From Ipomoea triloba (lineage: Eukaryota > Streptophyta > Magnoliopsida > Solanales > Convolvulaceae): a DNA stretch of 64,000 nt. The DNA is taken from contig NC_044920.1 in assembly GCF_003576645.1 (NCBI RefSeq), positions 566,289 to 630,288 on the forward strand, read 5' to 3'. The translations under genes and the position numbers were made by a program. Positions 58,601 through 64,000 of this stretch are shown piece after piece (the stretch's first letter is position 1; each line of letters starts with the position of its first letter). The notes below the pieces were generated by a model, which worked only from the letters and a program-made list of their open reading frames with translations, was not told where the DNA came from and did not search any database.

Positions 58601-61600
58601 AGTGGCATAGTGGAGCAAGGTGATATTTTTCTAACAAGTTAGAGTATTATATGCTCCAACTTGATGGGGTGTTAGAATATAACTTAGTCTGACATTGGGT
58701 ATTTAGTAGTGGTGTAGTGGACCATTCATAATCTCATATAAACAAAGGACCCTATATAGGCATTAATATATAGTAGATTTTTCTCTATTTCTATCTTAAC
58801 GAAGTCAATAAATCCCTTCTCTCTAGTTATCTCTAATGCTTCACTTATCCCACATCAACAATAATTGGAGTTGTAATGAAACTGTCAATTGCTGATCCCA
58901 TGTGAAAGCGACATTTCACCAGATGGGCTACTAGAGTGTTGGCTCATTCTTCTCGCTCTTATTTTCTCTATCTAGCCATTGTGACAGTCCTTTTTGTTTC
59001 TGAGGGATAATTCATTGTGGATGTTCAGAATTATAGGCCCATTATTTTGTGTTGCATTGCGAAGCTGAATGTTGAGTGTTTCCAGCTCATTTCTAAGGCC
59101 TACTTCAAATTTTCAAAATTAATCATGGCATAAATTTTTAAAAATAACTCCTTGAAAACTGGAGAGCATTGATTTGCAAGAACATTCTAATCAAGAAGGT
59201 CCTATAAAGCAAGTGCTTGTGCAGCCATCTGTAATTGCATATGTTGACAATTCTATAGAACCCTGTGCTAAATGGTTAACAGATTAGAAGATACAAATAC
59301 TTGTGGCATCATTTTTTATTGTCAAGAACAATGATCAGTATTTAGAAATGTATCAGAACTGCAGTTTAATTCTTATACAAGATCTGAAGCCATGCATTGT
59401 TTATATTTGTATAGCAAGAAGCCAAGAAGGGGAAATGGTTCTACTACTGATTTATATGCTATTTTCCCTTTATTCTTTGATGAGTTCTATCTAAGTTGTA
59501 ATGTCAAGTAGCTGAATACCTGTAAACTGAGTTTAACTTTACTAGTAATATGACACTAGTTATGTTTAAACATTCTGCTCTTGTATACTATATTGAGAAT
59601 ATGAATTTAATAATTTCTTTTCTGCTTGCTTTTTCCATTCCATTGGATTTACTGAAAAAATTTGATTTGATAATATTTCCTTCTGTTTGATGCTTCACAG
59701 CAAAGAGCTCATGTACCAGCAAGTTTTGCGGCGGTTTGCACATTTTAATGCCATCCAATTAAGTGAGCCAGCCCCATTATCAGAGTTGCTAATGCTTGCT
59801 CTGAAAGAAGAAGATGTGGCTGCAGATGACAATGAAAATGATGACCTGAAAGAAAAGATTGCTGATGTAACTTTCATCTCAATTCTTACCCCCCTTCCTC
59901 CCAAAGAAATTAAAATAAAAATTAAAAAATAAATAAATAAAAAGCAAACATTGAACCCTTGAAGATGTCACCACATATATATAACTATTTTTTGCTTGTT
60001 TTCACCCTATTAATCTGAGAGTTGGAAATTCAACTTTCCTGGTTTAATTCTTGCAGTAAATCATATTTACTTATAATTTTATTAGTATTTTCATGCTGAT
60101 ATAAATTGGGGAAGTTTAATGTTAGATAGGCTGGATAACTATGTTCGCCCCTCCAATGCTCACCAAGTGTGCATAGGGCATTGGGTATTGTTTGTCTTTC
60201 ACTCATACATACCTCTTGAAGCTGCAAATATTGCAAGCAAAAGTTTTGATGCAACTCTAGTTTCTCTTTGGACTTGTGCTTGTTTATATGTTTGCATCTT
60301 AATATTTTACCAACTTTTTGTTATAATAAGATTTCTTATGAATCTGTGATGTAGTTTTTACAGTGGTCTTCCTTTGCTGTTTTTAGATGAATACAAGTCT
60401 GCTCAAGCAAAAGGCTGAGATGCTTGAGGAGTATTTTAGCATCTATATTGATTCAAATGGTAACCTGTCCAGACTTCCTGTCATACTGGATCAGTACACG
60501 CCTGACATGGACCGTGTCCCAGAGTTTGTGCTTTGTCTGGGCAATGATGTAGGTTTCTTGCTTCCTTCTTTGTAAATTCTTTTGTTCCATTCTAGACTAC
60601 TAGTGCACAAATCAGATTTGTTGTTACAATAATTATTTATTTATTGGCATGTTCAGAATAAGAAGAGCCAAAATATGCTTTCTTGGCATTGTTATCCTGA
60701 ACACTATTACTCCTAAATTGGATGTCCAACCTATCTTCATATTACTATTGATGTATTTTAAATTTTCTTCACTTTGGTAGATTGACTGGGAGGATGAAAA
60801 GAATTGTTTTCAATCAATTTCTGCTGCTCTTGCCAACTTCTATGCCATGCATACTCCTTTGCTACCCAATCCCTCAGGCGATGGCTCGCAATTCTACAAG
60901 AAGGGGACAAGTTCAAGCAGTATTAATGGGCAAGGTAACTCCTCGAAAACTACTGGTATGTGTTCTTATGAGGAAAAAATTCCATAGAAAACTGTGAGGC
61001 AAATATAAGCAAAGTGTATTCCCTGTTGTATTTTTGGCTACCAGCCTCTTATTGCTAGAGTCGCATGGTAGTTTGAATCAATTTATTTTCTTCAGTAATC
61101 AATATATTTACAAAAATAAAAAATAAAAAAAAAATCCCTACTTTCCAATCCCCCTCCCCACCCAACCCCATCCAATCCCAATAAAATAACATCCATTGAT
61201 CTGGATTGGATAACTCTGAGGTTCAGCATGGCAAAGAGCCAAACAGAGCCTTTGAAGGAACTGAAAACTGCTCTGCTTGCTATTATTCTAACAGGAAATG
61301 ACACAACGGAGGATGAATATGAAAATGATTTACTATCAGAGGCTGAGAATGCATGGGCACAGCGTGAATGGTCAATTCAGCATGTTTTGTTTCCTTCTCT
61401 CAGACTCTTCTTCAAGCCCCCAAATGCAATGGCTACAAATGGAACTTTTGTTCAGGTATTTAACCTTGAGCTTATTGTTTTCTCAATATTTGTTACCAAG
61501 TCCTTATTCTAGAGCACCTTCTCCATCACAAACACAATTAAAATAAAAAAGATTCATTTTCTTGTTCACCGTCATTCTTGCGGTAGTAAGAATATATCTC

Positions 61601-61841
61601 TCCATATTCCAATCTCTAATTTTGAAACTGGAGTATATTGGCAGTTAGATGCATGAATACCTTTCACAAATTTGTTTCATTGGATGAAGACAATATGTAT
61701 GAGAACTTTAAACTCCACTGTCGCAATAATATTGTCAAAAGCAGGTTTCTTGTCTATTTGTGCTCTAAAGCAGTGTCATTTCTCCCTTTTTAATAGGTTG
61801 CTTCACTGGAGAAGCTTTACAGGATTTTTGAAAGATGTTAA
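54041..61841 (+). CDS. MLH1: DNA mismatch repair protein MLH1
   Basis: Sixteen coding exons join in frame to 747 aa: 54041-54325, 54651-54823, 55146-55218, 55736-55870, 55981-56191, 56667-56815, 56998-57096, 57637-57706, 57837-57972, 58138-58232, 58314-58422, 59701-59866, 60387-60548, 60781-60955, 61295-61455, 61797-61841. All introns are GT-AG. The N-terminus has the GHKL ATPase motifs: [10 protein letters not shown] (Glu63 catalytic, Asn64 magnesium), DDGHGI (89-94) and GFRGEAL (124-130). [13 protein letters not shown] marks the end of the transducer domain. The C-terminal half is the MLH1 dimerisation domain, ending in the conserved FERC. It pairs with PMS1 (or MLH3 in meiosis) in nuclear mismatch repair and crossover formation. 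Length is close to Arabidopsis MLH1 (737 aa). Intron 3 carries a (TA)n run (55621-55675). No damage is seen. Confidence 0.97.
58423..59700. other. Large MLH1 intron 11 with a repeat-like segment
   Basis: The segment 58669-58860 begins TGTTAGAATATAACTTAG, ends CCCACATCAACA and contains CCTATATAGG, all reminiscent of a short solo LTR. No flanking duplication was found, so this is only a suggestion. The rest shows no features. Confidence 0.35.
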
Positions 61842-62380
61842 GATGGGCAGCAGAGGAAATTGATTGCATATTTTGGAGAGAATGTACAGTAGAAATATGT
61901 ATAGTTGATTAGTTTGCCCTTCATGGTGGGGATTAGGTAATGTCTGATGATGATATGGAGAATGTGAGTGAAAACATGGTGAAATTATCAACATAATTTT
62001 AGAATCTGAACAGAAAATGCAAAATGTCATCTTTACAAGCCTAATAGCATTCCAGTCTGACACAATAAAGTGAAGTGTCTAATTGCTTATCAATGCATAC
62101 CCTAATATTTCACAAATCTTTAAATGTTTGGGAAAATGAATAACTCATCATCTGCGCCATTAAACGAGTGGTCTTTAGTTTGATGACTAGTGCTTAAATA
62201 CCGAATGCCGAGGTTACACAAAATCAAAGACAAAAGCCTTGTGGCTTGACTAGATCTTTGGAGGTGTAGTAATGTGCTGTTAAAGAGCTGGCTGGATCTT
62301 TTTTATGCAAATTCTCTGTATCCACAGTCCAAATCCTCCTGCCTTCCTACTCCAAGCAAAAATATCAAATCCACTTGCTG
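61842..62380. other. Convergent 3' ends of MLH1 and the rhomboid-like gene
   Basis: No open frame of interest. The two stop codons are 540 bp apart and face each other, so the 3' UTRs may overlap. Confidence 0.6.
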
Positions 62381-63812
62381 TCACTGTGATTCAAGAAGGA
62401 TGTTTGTAGCAGCATTAACGTCATTTCTAGCACGGATGAGTGCCTGCCTAGCCGAGTTTCTGTCAAAGCCCATCGATACTAGCATGGTAATTGATTCCTC
62501 AGGTGGCTCTACGGCGGAAGACAAAGGAGCAGCATAGTTTCCCTGAAGCAAAACACAGGAAGTACTAGTAGGTAAGAACACAACTGAAAAACTAGTTAAA
62601 CTCTGAAATGGCACTAGACTACATTATAACAACACAAATGGTACCAGATTCAACCATATCTTCAAGATCAATAAAAATTAGCAAGTTCAGGCAGAGAGAG
62701 TTGCTAAAAGAAGGCACTTCCAGTGGCCTTGAGCACCAAAAGAATCCTTCTATGAAGGAGGACATACTAGTCTTATTGGCCAGCTTGTCCAATGAGGCAT
62801 TTGTATGCCCTTCCAGGCCAGACAGGTCAACAAGAATAGATAAGTGCTTCACAATTGCTATTATCTAAGTTCTGGAGTTACATGCTAACTTCACCTATTA
62901 TTTTACTGCATTCCTGTTCAGGCCCATCCAAGAATACTGGATGTCCTGATGGACTACATTTTTCAAGGATAGATGAAATCAAGAAAACTAAGACATTTTT
63001 TCCCAAATGGCCATGACAATTCTAGGCAATGCTTCCTTAGGTGACGACCATAAAATAAAATAAAAAATTAATACACAATAACCAAAGCTCCCATAGTTGG
63101 CAACAAAGACAATACTTACCTCAACTTGGCGACTTGCATATGATGGCACATTTCCCAAAGCATTCCTTGGTGCTGGAGATGATGTGCTCCCTGTGGATGG
63201 CCAGGAAAGTCGGGAGAAGAAGGAAGCAATAAAATCTGGAAACTGTAAACAGAAAATATATATACACAATAAGCATAAAATGAATTACTGGATGAAGATC
63301 ATTCATAAGAAGCAATGTTTGTAAAGAGGAAAACAAAATTAAATTCATCAAACGAGTGCAACCTTTGTCTCACATAAAGTATAAAATTTAGGAAAAAGTC
63401 TACCAAATACAAAATGTAGAGATTTATGTTTGCACTGCATGAATAAGTTCAGGCTTAGAATTAAAACCTATTACAAGCTAACTTTGTGAAAGAGGAAGAG
63501 GCCAAGATGGAAGAAATTGGCATGCTAGCCATTTAGAAATCAGAACATTTGTACAAGCCACCAACTCAGACAAAATATACATTTTCCCCACACCATGATG
63601 CACATTATATATTCCAACCCAAAAAAAATACACACACACACACATTGTTGATGGGTTTAGTTCAGTGTAGAGATAAATTCAAACAGAGGGAGAGAGAGAA
63701 GAGGCAAAACCTTGACCCTCCGAATGCGGAAAACATTCATACGATACAAGCAACCAGCAAGAATTCCACAGAGGCCCGGCAGAATAGACCTTTTCCAAGA
63801 TGAAAAAAGAAG
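62381..63812 (-). CDS. RBL15: Rhomboid-like protein with C-terminal UBA domain, 3' exons only (RBL15 type)
   Basis: Three minus-strand exons (63812-63711, 63242-63120, 62542-62381) are in frame with each other and encode the last 128 aa; the first visible exon starts at phase 0. The part near 63750 has [20 protein letters not shown] and [10 protein letters not shown], the end of the rhomboid membrane region. A Ser/Pro-rich linker follows ([20 protein letters not shown]). The end is a UBA domain, [20 protein letters not shown] then [19 protein letters not shown], which binds ubiquitin. Arabidopsis RBL15 has this architecture. It is a multi-pass membrane protein, and protease activity cannot be judged because the catalytic part lies beyond the window. 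Confidence 0.88.
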
Positions 63813-63899
63813 CTGCAAAAACAAAAATTCAGAGTACTGATAACATAAAAAAGAGGAAAGGCAACATGGAAAAATTTTTCCTACAAACTTCAGAAAGTC

Positions 63900-64000
<101 letters not shown>

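Overview
This is eukaryotic (plant) nuclear DNA: AT-rich, with intron-containing genes using GT-AG splice sites, TATA boxes and dense transposon remains. The beta-amylase (20753-24144, minus) closely resembles the sweet-potato enzyme as I remember it, so a Convolvulaceae genome (Ipomoea or a relative) is the best guess; this is an inference. Single Ns, a 56-N gap and long poly-A runs mark it as a draft assembly.

Five host genes were reconstructed exon by exon. They are a membrane RING-finger E3 ligase of the RNF170 type (10630-13771, plus, 186 aa), a CYP716-family cytochrome P450 (14826-18496, minus, 477 aa), a cytosolic beta-amylase (20753-24144, minus, 500 aa), the mismatch-repair gene MLH1 (54041-61841, plus, 16 coding exons, 747 aa), and the last three exons of a rhomboid-like protein with a C-terminal UBA domain, RBL15 type (62381-63812, minus), convergent with MLH1. 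All five models keep frame across every junction. They do not form a pathway.

The rest is mobile DNA. Positions 1-5000 hold Helitron ends and a MITE. At 5019-9378 a 5'-truncated LINE (12-bp target duplication) is split by a complete hAT transposon (8-bp duplication). Positions 25000-38500 hold a Helitron candidate with a 1,451-bp tandem copy joined by one N, several MITEs and minisatellites. Positions 38566-51652 are a complete, young Ty3/gypsy element of the Tat type: LTRs, one 2,020-aa Gag-Pol, and, on the opposite strand before the 3' LTR, a spliced gene with its own TATA box, partly duplicated. Positions 51700-53050 hold nested MITEs.

The most interesting pattern is a dispersed family of short elements (about 140-1,030 bp). 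Their ends share a CAAATTAT-type motif followed by a GTGGACC/GGTCCAC palindrome. They make 9-10 bp target duplications, and each has a different core built of tandem repeats. At least seven copies have visible duplications, and one has an empty-site paralogue upstream of MLH1. A divergent copy fills intron 1 of the P450, whose splice sites lie in duplicated exon sequence, suggesting intron gain by insertion.
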